Source: an uncultured Lachnospiraceae bacterium
Lineage (GTDB): Bacteria > Bacillota > Clostridia > Lachnospirales > Lachnospiraceae
DNA: 36,559 nucleotides
Assembly (NCBI GenBank): GCA_946614165.1
Contig: CAMOGQ010000019.1
Coordinates: 1 to 36,559 of the forward strand
Reading direction: 5' to 3'
Below are positions 23,501 through 30,184 of this stretch, piece after piece. Within the stretch, counting starts at the first letter, position 1. Every line of letters starts with the position of its first letter. The translations under genes and the position numbers were made by a program. The notes below the pieces were generated by a model. It saw only the letters and a list, made by a program, of their open reading frames with translations, was not told where the DNA came from and did no database searches.

Positions 23501-24820
23501 GGCTTCATTGCTCGCATAGGATTTGGTCAGATACCCCTGCGGCGTACTTTCCACGCCGGAGGATATATAGGTATCGTGAAGGAACCAGGCCCCTGTTCCG
23601 GTGAATTCGAGTTCCTTTTCGACTGTGCCGTTGAAGGCTTTCAGGCCGGCTTCTCCGTACTTATAGCCCACATATCCTTCCACATAGGATTTCATCATGG
23701 CATAGGAGAGCAGAGCGGAGCCGGATGACTCGAACTTGTTACTGCTTCTGGTTCCGGTCAGCTCCGGGCCGTAGTTTATGACGTTGTACCACATGCCCGT
23801 TTCCGGATCCTGGCGTTCCATCATGCCTTTGAAGAGTCTTGTCTCCAGATCAATGAGCCGTTCCTTCTTATTTTCATATTGATCCGGCAGCATGCTGATC
23901 ACGTCTGCCAGGGCGGCCGCATACCAGCCCACGGCCCGGAGCCAGTACTGTCCGTTCACACCTGCCTCGGTTCCCCATCCATGGTTGTAAAGCTGGGTAT
24001 TTTGGTTATACAGCGCTTCCCCGGCCCAGATCATGCGGTCGGCCACAGCGTTGTATATGTCAGACGGGACAGCGTCGGGAAAAGAAGCTGTGTCCAGCGT
24101 CCCGTCCTCCAGGGCATTTGCCAGCTCCATATAGAAGGGCTGGGCCATGTAAAGGCCGTCCAGGGCAAACTGATAGGTAGACCAGTTTGCGTTATCCGGT
24201 TTATGGTAAAAGTTTCCGCCTGTATTGGAAAGCACATATCTGGCTTCAAAAGTTCTCATGACGCTGTAGACATACTGAAGGCATTTCAGATATGTAGATC
24301 TCTGCAGCTGACTCAGGTCATTTCTTCTGAGCAGGTCAAAAAGAGCTCTTGCAGGAGGGACAGAATCCAGTTCCTTCTCCCTGTAGTAATTGTTTTGACT
24401 TCCTGCGCTGTTGACGCGTCCCTCCACTGTAAGATTACCTTCGTAAAAAGCCTTCACATCGGATATATAGCGTTCAGAATCCAGCATAAGGAAGGCATCC
24501 ATCATGATGCCGTTATAATATGTCCAGCTGAATTTTTTACCCTCCGAATCCCAGGGATAGCCGCCCGTGTTCGATCTCAGGCCATTACCTGTCGCCCTGG
24601 CCTTTTCCATCAGAAACCCGGCAAGGCTGGCTGTATTTCCGGCGTTCTCTGCCGTTTCTGTCTCAGACAAAAGATGGGGCGCATCGAATGCCGAAGGATT
24701 GCCCGTACTTTGTTCCGCCGCGTATGCTTCTCCTGCCGCAGTGCCAAGCACCAGCAGAAAACAGAGCACCATGGAAAGGATCCTCGCCGCTGTTGTGTGC
24801 CGTCTGTTCTTTGACATCAT
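20597..24820 (-). CDS. Secreted giant GH105/GH88-type protein with Ig-like, InlB-like and repeat domains (1407 aa)
   Basis: A signal peptide (residues 1-about 34, ending EAYA) is followed by an alpha/alpha-barrel domain of the YteR/GH105 type (about 65-460). Its candidate catalytic Asp221 is in FALDGLYMAQPFY, with YWLRAVGWYAAALADVI, KFESSGSALLSYAMMKSYVEGY and GVGPLIMASTYAVRAAE. GH105 enzymes remove unsaturated uronic residues from rhamnogalacturonan or related oligosaccharides; the exact substrate here is inference. Next come an Ig-like domain (about 462-546), an InlB-type repeat (about 547-628, YVFTMPAENVTVRAVF), about five related 75-90 residue repeats each closing YTYTFTA..GD.I.I (about 630-1105) and a C-terminal module of 300 residues. 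There is no LPXTG or SLH motif. The start at 24820 has GGAGGG upstream. The small lipoprotein gene follows. Confidence 0.82.
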   Translation of the reverse strand: MMSKNRRHTTAARILSMVLCFLLVLGTAAGEAYAAEQSTGNPSAFDAPHLLSETETAENAGNTASLAGFLMEKARATGNGLRSNTGGYPWDSEGKKFSWTYYNGIMMDAFLMLDSERYISDVKAFYEGNLTVEGRVNSAGSQNNYYREKELDSVPPARALFDLLRRNDLSQLQRSTYLKCLQYVYSVMRTFEARYVLSNTGGNFYHKPDNANWSTYQFALDGLYMAQPFYMELANALEDGTLDTASFPDAVPSDIYNAVADRMIWAGEALYNQNTQLYNHGWGTEAGVNGQYWLRAVGWYAAALADVISMLPDQYENKKERLIDLETRLFKGMMERQDPETGMWYNVINYGPELTGTRSSNKFESSGSALLSYAMMKSYVEGYVGYKYGEAGLKAFNGTVEKELEFTGTGAWFLHDTYISSGVESTPQGYLTKSYASNEAKGVGPLIMASTYAVRAAEIYHHPDSVEILNAEGRTVAVGQEPDFSGIELDLQWNDSGLPADVWTVPSKDLGFSFEGDQDLESPGPKTVSVWYNGSIAGTFTVTFEAEPVFYQISTESTVSGSLTTDMQEAEEKTTVTVTALPDPGFVLKSLTWSGESVSDQPLSPGSQENKYVFTMPAENVTVRAVFGRPPVSLACDSENTRNSVLKLQKMGEGGSYEDVNETLWEDLDPGAYRLRTTAPAALTRTTENEELQVVYDRGSWKEYYFSGGIETGTTDNILGEYLYYFDLDEDAGALTIRPDGEYPMAALSMENDTPVSSVEILLTVDGEDTAEEVWPAAEDVDPVLLEKGRTYRVFSDARLVFTGADVTDMAAETDPETGNTAFIYTVQTEEGEGSGSSVVISKEAPVFIELSSGAEEICTDYETPDGRFSVWSGSGTFTAGSFAFYEMSEELVIEGAENLNEEESEDGYTYTFTADPGARITIRLASEPEYVFEPMASITLTEAAAESLTWWENEYESGYAWETRDMYPAGSYTFTFTGEAQISGCDSSQVQEDGLYTCTFTLGEGDMITIDVSLPQQEPSAAVSLSDAVLEKLTGWSLDGEAFEEWDAEASHAPGFYSFRFSGKALITGADFEETEAGGVYTYTFTAGDGDVIYIDAAQEAERRPAFRKQSLRLSGDIGVDFYLDLSMLTEEERQASYMTFQVGQSAETVTADYRSDFLSRTGEYYGFTCFVTSIQMADQIKAVYHYGQDSTITKTYSVKEYISYIHDHADDFKDETLQALVHAIADYGHYVQPFLAKTNKWNLGKDYAEMDGYTDLKDADVEAARAGTKGKAFIRDLSDSQIEAMTYALNLVSETSIRIFVKVKDGYSGEVTAKMGGTSLPCQLQNDGRWRIEITGIPAHRLADTYQITVQADRECSCSVSAMAYVSTVLNSENEVLNNDMAHYAVTSLYNYYAETLRYRQAHNM

Positions 24821-24975
24821 TCTTCTCCCTCCGGTTATTTCTTCTTTCTGTGCCTGCCGGCCAGAAATCATCATTTTTCTTATGCTGCCGGAAGTCCCTC
24901 TCTCCCGAACATAATCTCCCGCTTTTTGTCCGTCAAAGCCTTCCGTTCCGATGCTGTTTTCAGAAAATATACAGA

Positions 24976-25002
24976 ATTATATTGCCATGTTTGATGAAAC
25001 AT
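24976..25002 (-). promoter_or_regulatory. Putative promoter region and operator of the GH105-type gene
   Basis: On the minus strand a consensus TATAAT (24976-24981) lies about 155 bases before the start codon. Upstream of it is a perfect inverted repeat, ATGTTT-N4-AAACAT (24987-25002). The best -35-like hexamer, TTGAAA, is 20 bases away, which is too far for a strong promoter, so an activator may be needed. Confidence 0.4.
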
Positions 25003-25173
25003 TTCAATACGCAGGAAAGCAGTATGTTCATTGAATTATCGTGTATTTCCGTTTCTTTCTCCAAGACTTCCCCCGCCTCCCCCCCCTGAAATCGGCCGGA
25101 AGCCTGCCGTTTATATCCGCCCAGGGATCGGGTCCCCCGGGATTCTTTTTGGCACAATCCCCAAATTGGGCTG

Positions 25174-25201
25174 TTGCTCCTCCCCCTCCCTGGCTTATAA
25201 T
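25174..25201 (+). promoter_or_regulatory. Predicted promoter of the radical-SAM-like gene
   Basis: TTGCTC (25174-25179), 16 bases and TATAAT (25196-25201). The expected transcript begins directly at a hairpin (25209-25236). Confidence 0.5.
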
Positions 25202-25236
25202 AAAAAAAGCGCAGGGCCCTTTCAGGGCAGCTGCGC
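25202..25236. terminator. Leader hairpin that reads as an intrinsic terminator on the minus strand
   Basis: Arms GCGCAG/CTGCGC with an inner CCCT/AGGG (25209-25236) are followed on the minus strand by seven T (25202-25208). On the plus strand it forms the very 5' end of the mRNA. It may stop antisense transcripts from entering the GH105 promoter, or protect the mRNA end. Confidence 0.5.
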
Positions 25237-25276
25237 AAATCCCCTCAGCCTGCCGGCTGAAGAAGGACGTACAGAA

Positions 25277-26374
25277 ATGACAGAGAACAATGTCACCAGG
25301 ACCCTGGTCAGGGCAGCCGTCGCCAGGGCCCTCCGCGAAATAGAGGAAGACCAGAGGAGAGCCATGCGGCGCATCACGGATATGGGCCGTCAGTTCTCCA
25401 GAAGCCGCTTCCAGATCCTTGTCTTCGATATCATTCAGGAGCTTCTGTCGGATGACGGCAGCATTTATTATGATATGACCGAAAACCTCCTGAAGACCAC
25501 AGATCACGACTCCCTTGCGGATTTCGGCGTCAACCTCGGCTACATGAGCTGGACCCACGGAGCCAGGATCCTGCGCCGCTCCCAGAAGGAACTGGGCGTC
25601 TGTCTCCCCTGGGAGATCTCCCTCTTTTATGATCCCCGGGGAGAGGATTCCCTCACCCCTGACGATATGCGCAGGATCATTTCGGAAGGCAAAGACCTGG
25701 GCATCTACTGCTATCATATCAACCAGAGGTCCGCTGCCGGATCCGGCAGCCTTCTTCCGGATCTGATGGCGGAATATCCCGACTGTGCTTTTTTCTGGGG
25801 CCTTGAATCGAATGACCTGACAGCCTCTCAGGCCGCATCCCTGAAGAAGAGCCGGAACGCCATGGTGCTCCTGAACGGAAGCGCCCGGGGCCTTGCGGAA
25901 TGCGCGGACCTCCTCCGGGGCGAAAAGCTTCTTTTCGGCGTCTGGACTTCCTATAAGACAGAGGAAGATTTAAACAGGCTTAAAAACGGCGGCATCTGTT
26001 CTCTCTATCACAGGACCCGGGCTCCTTACCTGGTCCTGGTCCCCGGGGAGGGCGCAGACCCTTCTGTCATAGAGGCGTCCTCCGCCTACTGCCGCCATGT
26101 CAGGACCGGCCAGCCCTCTTCCTGCATCCTGGCGGACTATTCCGGAGACTGCCGGATGGTCTCCGATCTGATCTGCGGCCACAGGCATTTCCTGGTCATA
26201 GGTCCGGACAGGAAGATCCTGTATCCTGCCTGCGGGCAGCTGCTTGACAGAGACCGGGATCTGTCCTCCCTTTTTAAGGATATCTTTCCTCCCTGCCGGG
26301 AGGACCTGTCCGCAGAAGAGTTTCCCCCTGCTTCCGGCTCCTCAGGTTTTCCTGTACAGACAGAGTCTGACTGA
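25277..26374 (+). CDS. Radical-SAM-like protein lacking the CxxxCxxC motif, function unknown (365 aa)
   Basis: Residues 1-about 105 are a helical N-terminal domain (VRAAVARALREIEEDQRRAMRR, FQILVFDIIQELL). From about 110, PWEISLFYDP stands where radical SAM enzymes have the strand leading into CxxxCxxC, followed by DDMRRIISEGKDLGIYCYHIN, FFWGLESNDLTASQAASLKK and other TIM-barrel-like alternations. The C-terminus (VIGPDRKILYPACGQLLDRDRDLSSLFKDIF, about 307-337) looks like the end of a SPASM domain. The three-cysteine cluster motif is absent, so it should not bind the usual SAM-cleaving cluster. I recall a similar unnamed family in Lachnospiraceae. There is no signal peptide. The ATG at 25277 has AAGGA 9 bases upstream; a longer frame would begin before the promoter. 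It is the only plus-strand protein gene between 2.5 and 36.2 kb. Confidence 0.6.
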   Translation: MTENNVTRTLVRAAVARALREIEEDQRRAMRRITDMGRQFSRSRFQILVFDIIQELLSDDGSIYYDMTENLLKTTDHDSLADFGVNLGYMSWTHGARILRRSQKELGVCLPWEISLFYDPRGEDSLTPDDMRRIISEGKDLGIYCYHINQRSAAGSGSLLPDLMAEYPDCAFFWGLESNDLTASQAASLKKSRNAMVLLNGSARGLAECADLLRGEKLLFGVWTSYKTEEDLNRLKNGGICSLYHRTRAPYLVLVPGEGADPSVIEASSAYCRHVRTGQPSSCILADYSGDCRMVSDLICGHRHFLVIGPDRKILYPACGQLLDRDRDLSSLFKDIFPPCREDLSAEEFPPASGSSGFPVQTESD

Positions 26375-26390
26375 CCGGGCCGCAGGCCCG

Positions 26391-26434
26391 TAAAAAACCG
26401 GCCGTCTTAAGGTGCAGTCCTTAAGGCGGCCGGT
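26391..26434. terminator. Bidirectional terminator between convergent genes
   Basis: A long, nearly perfect stem (ACCGGCCG..CTTAAGG with its complement, 26397-26434) is followed by six T on the minus strand and by ATTATTCTGTTT on the plus strand. It serves the plus-strand radical-SAM-like gene and the minus-strand kinase-CYTH gene. Confidence 0.85.
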
Positions 26435-26483
26435 ATTATTCTGTTTCGGCTCGTTATTCCCTTCCGTTTCTTTTGTCTTCCTG

Positions 26484-27572
26484 TCAGATCTTTGCCAGGG
26501 CCGCCACCTTGTAGGCCGGGTCTCCCGTCACCTCTTTGATGACGCGGAAGGGCTCCGGGACCTCGAATTCCTGGTCCTCTCTCTCCAGCTTGATCTCCAT
26601 GATGGCCTTGTCATCCCAGAAGGGATAGACATCGATCTCGATATACTGGCCTCCGCTTGTCAGGCAGTACCTGGTCTTGCGGATCTGCCTTCTGGTAATA
26701 TCCGCTTCCATCATGGCTTCCAGATATTCGTGAGGGGTCAGACGCTTCTCCAGCACAATGTACTTCATGTCGGATACCTGCCTCTTGGTGGTCCTGTAAT
26801 AGATATAGGACCCGTCGATGCCTCTCTGGCGCACCCGGATCTCGGTGCCGGGATCGGATTTCAGATAGGTCTGCATGATCTCCACCTTGCGGCAGGAAGG
26901 ATCCTTTTCCAGGGCTTCGATGTCCGGATACTCGATCAGGAAGCGCCGGTCGATCTCATAGGGCTCGGGCTCTCCCAGGAAACTGACCAGCTCGGACAGG
27001 AGCCGGACCATCTTTCCTTCGAAATCCGTGGAATTGTCAATGATGCGGAAATGGGGGTGCCCCGTCCAGGCGGCGATCAGCTTGTCGTCCATGGCGGCCG
27101 CTTCCTCTACGGTCTCGTATCTGGCGGTGTTGTTGGCCGTGGTATAAAATTCCTCCGCCCCCTTGGCCGCGGTGACCAGGTGGAAGACCGCGTCGTAGCT
27201 GTCCCTGAGCTGGGTCTCGTTCCAGCCCAGGCGCTCCATCAGGGTGGAGAATTCCTCGTCTGTCATATAGGCCTTATTGTCCAGCTCGCCCCTGTCGCAG
27301 ACGATCAGGAACTTGTCCCCGGGCATATGCTCCGCGGCCTGCAGGAAGATCTTTTCCTTTTCCATCTGCAGGGTCATCTGACAGGCCTGGTAGTCCAGGT
27401 TGGTATTGCAGGTCCAGGGGGCCACTCCGGAGCTGATCAGTTCCGTGGCCGTCTCGGGCACAAAGAGGACCGTATAGCCCAGCTCCGAAAAACGGTTCTG
27501 GATCCAGCTCATGGCGGTGGATTTGCCGCCGCAGGGGCCGCCCGTAATGACGATCTTGGTTATGTCTGCCAT
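26484..27572 (-). CDS. P-loop kinase-like domain fused to a CYTH (triphosphate tunnel) domain (362 aa)
   Basis: The N-terminal half is a kinase-type P-loop domain of the NadR/AAA_28 kind: GGPCGGKST (residues 11-19), VPETATELISSG (38-49) and FLIVCDRGELDNKAYM (88-103). The C-terminal half, from about residue 204, starts EIDRRFLI, a variant of the CYTH signature ExExK, and continues with alternating charged strands (EIRVRQRG, YIYYRTTKRQ, YIVLEKRLT, YIEIDVYPFWDDKAIMEIKL). CYTH domains bind triphosphate compounds and metal, as in adenylate cyclase CyaB, thiamine triphosphatase and inorganic triphosphatase; plant TTM proteins also pair a kinase-like domain with CYTH. The substrate is unknown. The gene follows a TetR regulator by 19 bases with GGGGAGG between them, so the two form an operon. 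Confidence 0.82.
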   Translation of the reverse strand: MADITKIVITGGPCGGKSTAMSWIQNRFSELGYTVLFVPETATELISSGVAPWTCNTNLDYQACQMTLQMEKEKIFLQAAEHMPGDKFLIVCDRGELDNKAYMTDEEFSTLMERLGWNETQLRDSYDAVFHLVTAAKGAEEFYTTANNTARYETVEEAAAMDDKLIAAWTGHPHFRIIDNSTDFEGKMVRLLSELVSFLGEPEPYEIDRRFLIEYPDIEALEKDPSCRKVEIMQTYLKSDPGTEIRVRQRGIDGSYIYYRTTKRQVSDMKYIVLEKRLTPHEYLEAMMEADITRRQIRKTRYCLTSGGQYIEIDVYPFWDDKAIMEIKLEREDQEFEVPEPFRVIKEVTGDPAYKVAALAKI

Positions 27573-27591
27573 CTCTTATATCCTCCCCGTC

Positions 27592-28155
27592 TTACTCTTT
27601 CTGTTCCTTTCCTGCCTCTTCCTCCAGGTCTCTGGCGAGCCGCAGTATGATCTCCTTCATGCGGCCCAGAAACCGGTCCGCGTCTATATCCTTTCCGTAG
27701 CCTCCGCTCAGCCACCTGGTGATGCTGCCCAGGAGGGAATCCGAAAGAAAGGTGGCAATGAATCTGTCCTCCTGGTATCCCGGGAAGATCCCCTCCAGAA
27801 AGACGTCGGATATGGGCTGCAGGACTTCAATGATATAGTCCCGCAGGGAATTCTGCCCTTCAAAGCTCAGGGCAGACCGGTAAAATTCTTTTTCGCTGTA
27901 GAAGTAGCGGCAGATCTGGGTCAGAAGGTCCCAGCCGTCGATCTGTCCGCGGGTGTCGATTCCTCCCATAAAGCCTACGTAGAAGATCCAGTTGACCAGG
28001 TCATACTTGTCCCGGAAATGGTAGTAGAAGCTTTTGCGGTTGATCCCGCAGTCGGCACATATGTCGGATACACTGATCTTCTCAAAGGGCTTCTGGCGCA
28101 TCAGTTTTTTCATGGAAGCCGCCAGGGCGTTCTTGGTATAGTTGGAATCGGACAC
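27592..28155 (-). CDS. TetR/AcrR-family transcriptional regulator (187 aa)
   Basis: The N-terminal HTH is typical: TKNALAASMKKLMRQKPFEKISVSDICADCGINRKSFYYHFRDKYDLVNWIF (about residues 7-58). The C-terminal ligand/dimer domain (FYRSALSFEGQNSLRDYI, FIATFLSDSLLGSITRWLSGG) is of the type seen in DhaS-like TetR proteins with YYHF..K.DL. The start is GTG at 28155, chosen because AGGAG lies 7 bases upstream; no ATG fits. It has its own promoter and is followed closely by the kinase-CYTH gene, which it may regulate together with itself. The ligand is unknown. Confidence 0.9.
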   Translation of the reverse strand: MSDSNYTKNALAASMKKLMRQKPFEKISVSDICADCGINRKSFYYHFRDKYDLVNWIFYVGFMGGIDTRGQIDGWDLLTQICRYFYSEKEFYRSALSFEGQNSLRDYIIEVLQPISDVFLEGIFPGYQEDRFIATFLSDSLLGSITRWLSGGYGKDIDADRFLGRMKEIILRLARDLEEEAGKEQKE

Positions 28156-28213
28156 TGGAAATCTCCTATAGACGGCAGGCAGAGCAGGTAAGCGGACAGA
28201 GACCCGCAAGCTA

Positions 28214-28242
28214 ATTGTAGAGTATTTGCCCTGATTTGTCCA
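28214..28242 (-). promoter_or_regulatory. Predicted promoter of the TetR/kinase-CYTH operon
   Basis: On the minus strand, TGGACA (28237-28242), 17 bases and TACAAT (28214-28219), about 60 bases before the GTG start. Confidence 0.65.
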
Positions 28243-28289
28243 TAAAGCGGGCCTTCGACGGCCGCTGACAATCCCCTGCGTCATCATAA

Positions 28290-28336
28290 AATGAGCCCCT
28301 TCTTACGCAGCGCTGTCACGTAAGAAGAGGCTCATT
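28290..28336 (-). terminator. Long hairpin after the nucleotidyltransferase-family gene, probable terminator
   Basis: Outer arms AATGAGCC/GGCTCATT and inner TCTTACG/CGTAAGA are separated by a small internal mismatch, with an 11-base loop. TTTTATG follows on the minus strand. It lies between this gene and the TetR promoter, so an operator role is a lesser alternative. Confidence 0.6.
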
Positions 28337-28389
28337 ACTGTCTTCTGCCGGGCAGGGGGCCTGAAGAAGGAGGCCCTGACTTCGGATAT

Positions 28390-29601
28390 CTAATCAATGA
28401 TCCCGTATTTTCGAAGAAGCCCTATGCGTTCCTTTCCGATCCGTATGCTCTCGGCAGGACTGACTTCCTTTCCCCTCCTGGAAAGATACTCTCCCAGCCT
28501 CCGGCTCCAGGCCGCGGGCAGGAGAAAGGGGTATTTATTCAGATAAGGATATTTTTCTTTCATGCTCCTAAGGGAAGGAAATACAGGGGCCAGAAGGCCG
28601 CGGCTCTTTCTTCCCTGCCTGCGGGCCGCCGCTGCCTCCAGGGTAATGGAAGCGCTGTGGAGGCGGTCTTCCTCTGCCGCACCAAAGACTCCGCCTTCCA
28701 GCATATCCAGAAGCAAAGGATCCTCATCCGTCTCCAGGTCCCCAAAGGCTTCCGGCACGGCAAAGCCCAGATGCCTCTCCGAAACGGCAAACAGGGCCGC
28801 TGCGAAAAGGGCGATGCGGTATTCCTCACACGCCTTCCGGATACGGTCCCAGGCGATCTCTTCCCGGAAATGTTCCGAGAACATTCCTATATCGCAGACC
28901 TGGCGTATCCCGACGCCGCTGTAGAGGAAATGTTTATAGGCGTGGCAGATCAGATACAGAAGGTGGTCCGTGGGAGAAAGGGTCCGGATCCGTATCCCTT
29001 GGGTTTCCGTAAAGACCGCCCGCTCCTGTGCTCCCTCAAAAAGGGCATTCAGGCCTCCGTAGGCGGCTTCCTCCGGCGGGAAAGGGCTCAGGTGAAGCTC
29101 GATCCGCAGATCCCCTCCCCCATAAGTGATCTCGGAAAGCTCCTCCGAAGGATCGGCGCTGTCACAGGAAAGGCCGCTTCCCAGCAGGGCCTCATGTACG
29201 GCCCGGAAATCTTCTTTCCTAATCAGAAGGTCCTCATCACCGGAAAGCCGAAGGTCCGGCTCCGGATAAAGGACCCGGCAGACCAGACCCTTGAGGACCA
29301 GAGGATACAGCCCCTTACCTGCAAGATTCTGATACAGGGAAAGAAAGGCGGCGGTCCGCCTGGTCTGGGTCATCATAAGCCGCATGCCTGCGGGGCGCGC
29401 CTGATTCAGAAACACTTCGGAAGCCCCGCTTCTCCAGGCAGCCTCCAGGATCATGGGAAGAACGTGCTGGTCCCCGGCCAGCTTAAATACCGCCGGCCAG
29501 TCCACTTCCTCCGGCAGGTCTGCCCTGTCACCGTGCAGGGCTGCGCGAAGGAGGGCCAGAAAAAAGCTCCTTGTATTTTCTTTTATTTTCCGCTCTTCCA
29601 T
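28390..29601 (-). CDS. Nucleotidyltransferase-family protein (PF14907-like), function unknown (403 aa)
   Basis: The family signature is visible: a helical N-terminus (residues 10-95), then PLVLKGLVCRVLYPEPDLRLSGDEDLLI (about 100-127), where GDxDLL is the nucleotidyltransferase acidic motif (Asp122, Asp124), then a strand LRIELHLSP and the helical HLLYLICHAYKHFLYSGVGIRQVCDI. The rest is helical and ends near RKYGIID. Substrates of this family are not established; I recall members near lasso-peptide, polysaccharide and PqqD/HPrK-like genes. There is no signal peptide. The start at 29601 (MEERKIKENT) has AAGGTGA upstream and overlaps the 3' end of the S26-like gene by 19 bases, which indicates translational coupling. 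A probable terminator follows. Confidence 0.75.
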   Translation of the reverse strand: MEERKIKENTRSFFLALLRAALHGDRADLPEEVDWPAVFKLAGDQHVLPMILEAAWRSGASEVFLNQARPAGMRLMMTQTRRTAAFLSLYQNLAGKGLYPLVLKGLVCRVLYPEPDLRLSGDEDLLIRKEDFRAVHEALLGSGLSCDSADPSEELSEITYGGGDLRIELHLSPFPPEEAAYGGLNALFEGAQERAVFTETQGIRIRTLSPTDHLLYLICHAYKHFLYSGVGIRQVCDIGMFSEHFREEIAWDRIRKACEEYRIALFAAALFAVSERHLGFAVPEAFGDLETDEDPLLLDMLEGGVFGAAEEDRLHSASITLEAAAARRQGRKSRGLLAPVFPSLRSMKEKYPYLNKYPFLLPAAWSRRLGEYLSRRGKEVSPAESIRIGKERIGLLRKYGIID

Positions 29602-30083
29602 CGTCTCACCTTCGCTTTCAGATTTCCGATCCCCCGCAGGAGATTGAGCAGGTGCCTGCGGACCGGGAAAAGGATCCTCCAGATAGCAAAAACAAAACGC
29701 CACCCGGGGGCGGCGCAGTCGATTTTCTTCCCGTCCCGAAGGATGGACACAACTTTTGCTCTGGCACACTCCCTGGGAAACCATCCGTCCCGGAAGCAGT
29801 TCCCATCGCCTGTGGTCTCGAAAGCATCGGGCTTAAGGGCCGTTACGCGGTGGAGCATGTAATTGCCAAGAGGCGTCTGAAACAGGATGATATCCCCCAC
29901 ATGAAGAGAATTTATGTCACAGGCAGTGACCACCACCTGATCCCGCCCGTGGCAGATCAGGGGCCACATGCTCATGCCGCTGACTGTGAAGGCGGCGGCA
30001 TGTCCCTCTTCCAGCATGGAAAGCAGTGCCGTGAACAGATCATGGGAAGGGATGACTGCTTTTTCTGTATAATCGTTCATCAT
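29583..30083 (-). CDS. S24/S26-family (signal-peptidase-like) protein (166 aa)
   Basis: The motif VSGMSMWPLI (residues 34-43) gives the catalytic Ser38 in the SxSMxP context, followed by VGDIILFQTP and YMLHRVTAL. His78 in LHRV stands where bacterial signal peptidases have Lys and where the SipW/ER-type enzymes have His. A further HGRDQVVV strand fits the S24/S26 fold. There is no N-terminal membrane anchor; a hydrophobic stretch (WRFVFAIWRILF) near residue 130 and a basic tail may give C-terminal membrane association. The natural substrate is unknown; it may process a secreted or self product. ATG at 30083 was chosen with GAGG 8 bases upstream; a GTG two codons earlier is also possible. It lies 100 bases after sufU with no convincing terminator between. 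Confidence 0.75.
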   Translation of the reverse strand: MMNDYTEKAVIPSHDLFTALLSMLEEGHAAAFTVSGMSMWPLICHGRDQVVVTACDINSLHVGDIILFQTPLGNYMLHRVTALKPDAFETTGDGNCFRDGWFPRECARAKVVSILRDGKKIDCAAPGWRFVFAIWRILFPVRRHLLNLLRGIGNLKAKVRRWKSGK

Positions 30084-30093
30084 TTTCACAGCC

Positions 30094-30147
30094 TCACGAA
30101 AGATCTTCCACGGCCTGCTTAAGGACCCGAACTGGGCCGCAGTTCAT
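30094..30147 (-). CDS. Possible 17-codon leader peptide between sufU and the S26-like gene (weak)
   Basis: The frame reads MNCGPVRVLKQAVEDLS and stops 10 bases before the S26-like ATG. AAAAGG lies five bases upstream of its ATG. It could be a small peptide, a coupling leader or chance; length alone gives no support. Confidence 0.2.
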   Translation of the reverse strand: MNCGPVRVLKQAVEDLS

Positions 30148-30184
30148 GCAGCCTTTTCCGGTCCTGTCTGCTTTTCCCTGTTTT

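Noticed and set aside
25141-25176. Sigma-54 promoter (TTGGCAC start) before the radical-SAM-like gene
   Set aside because: The -12 element TTGC is not at the required spacing from TGGCAC; a sigma-A type -10 lies nearby instead.
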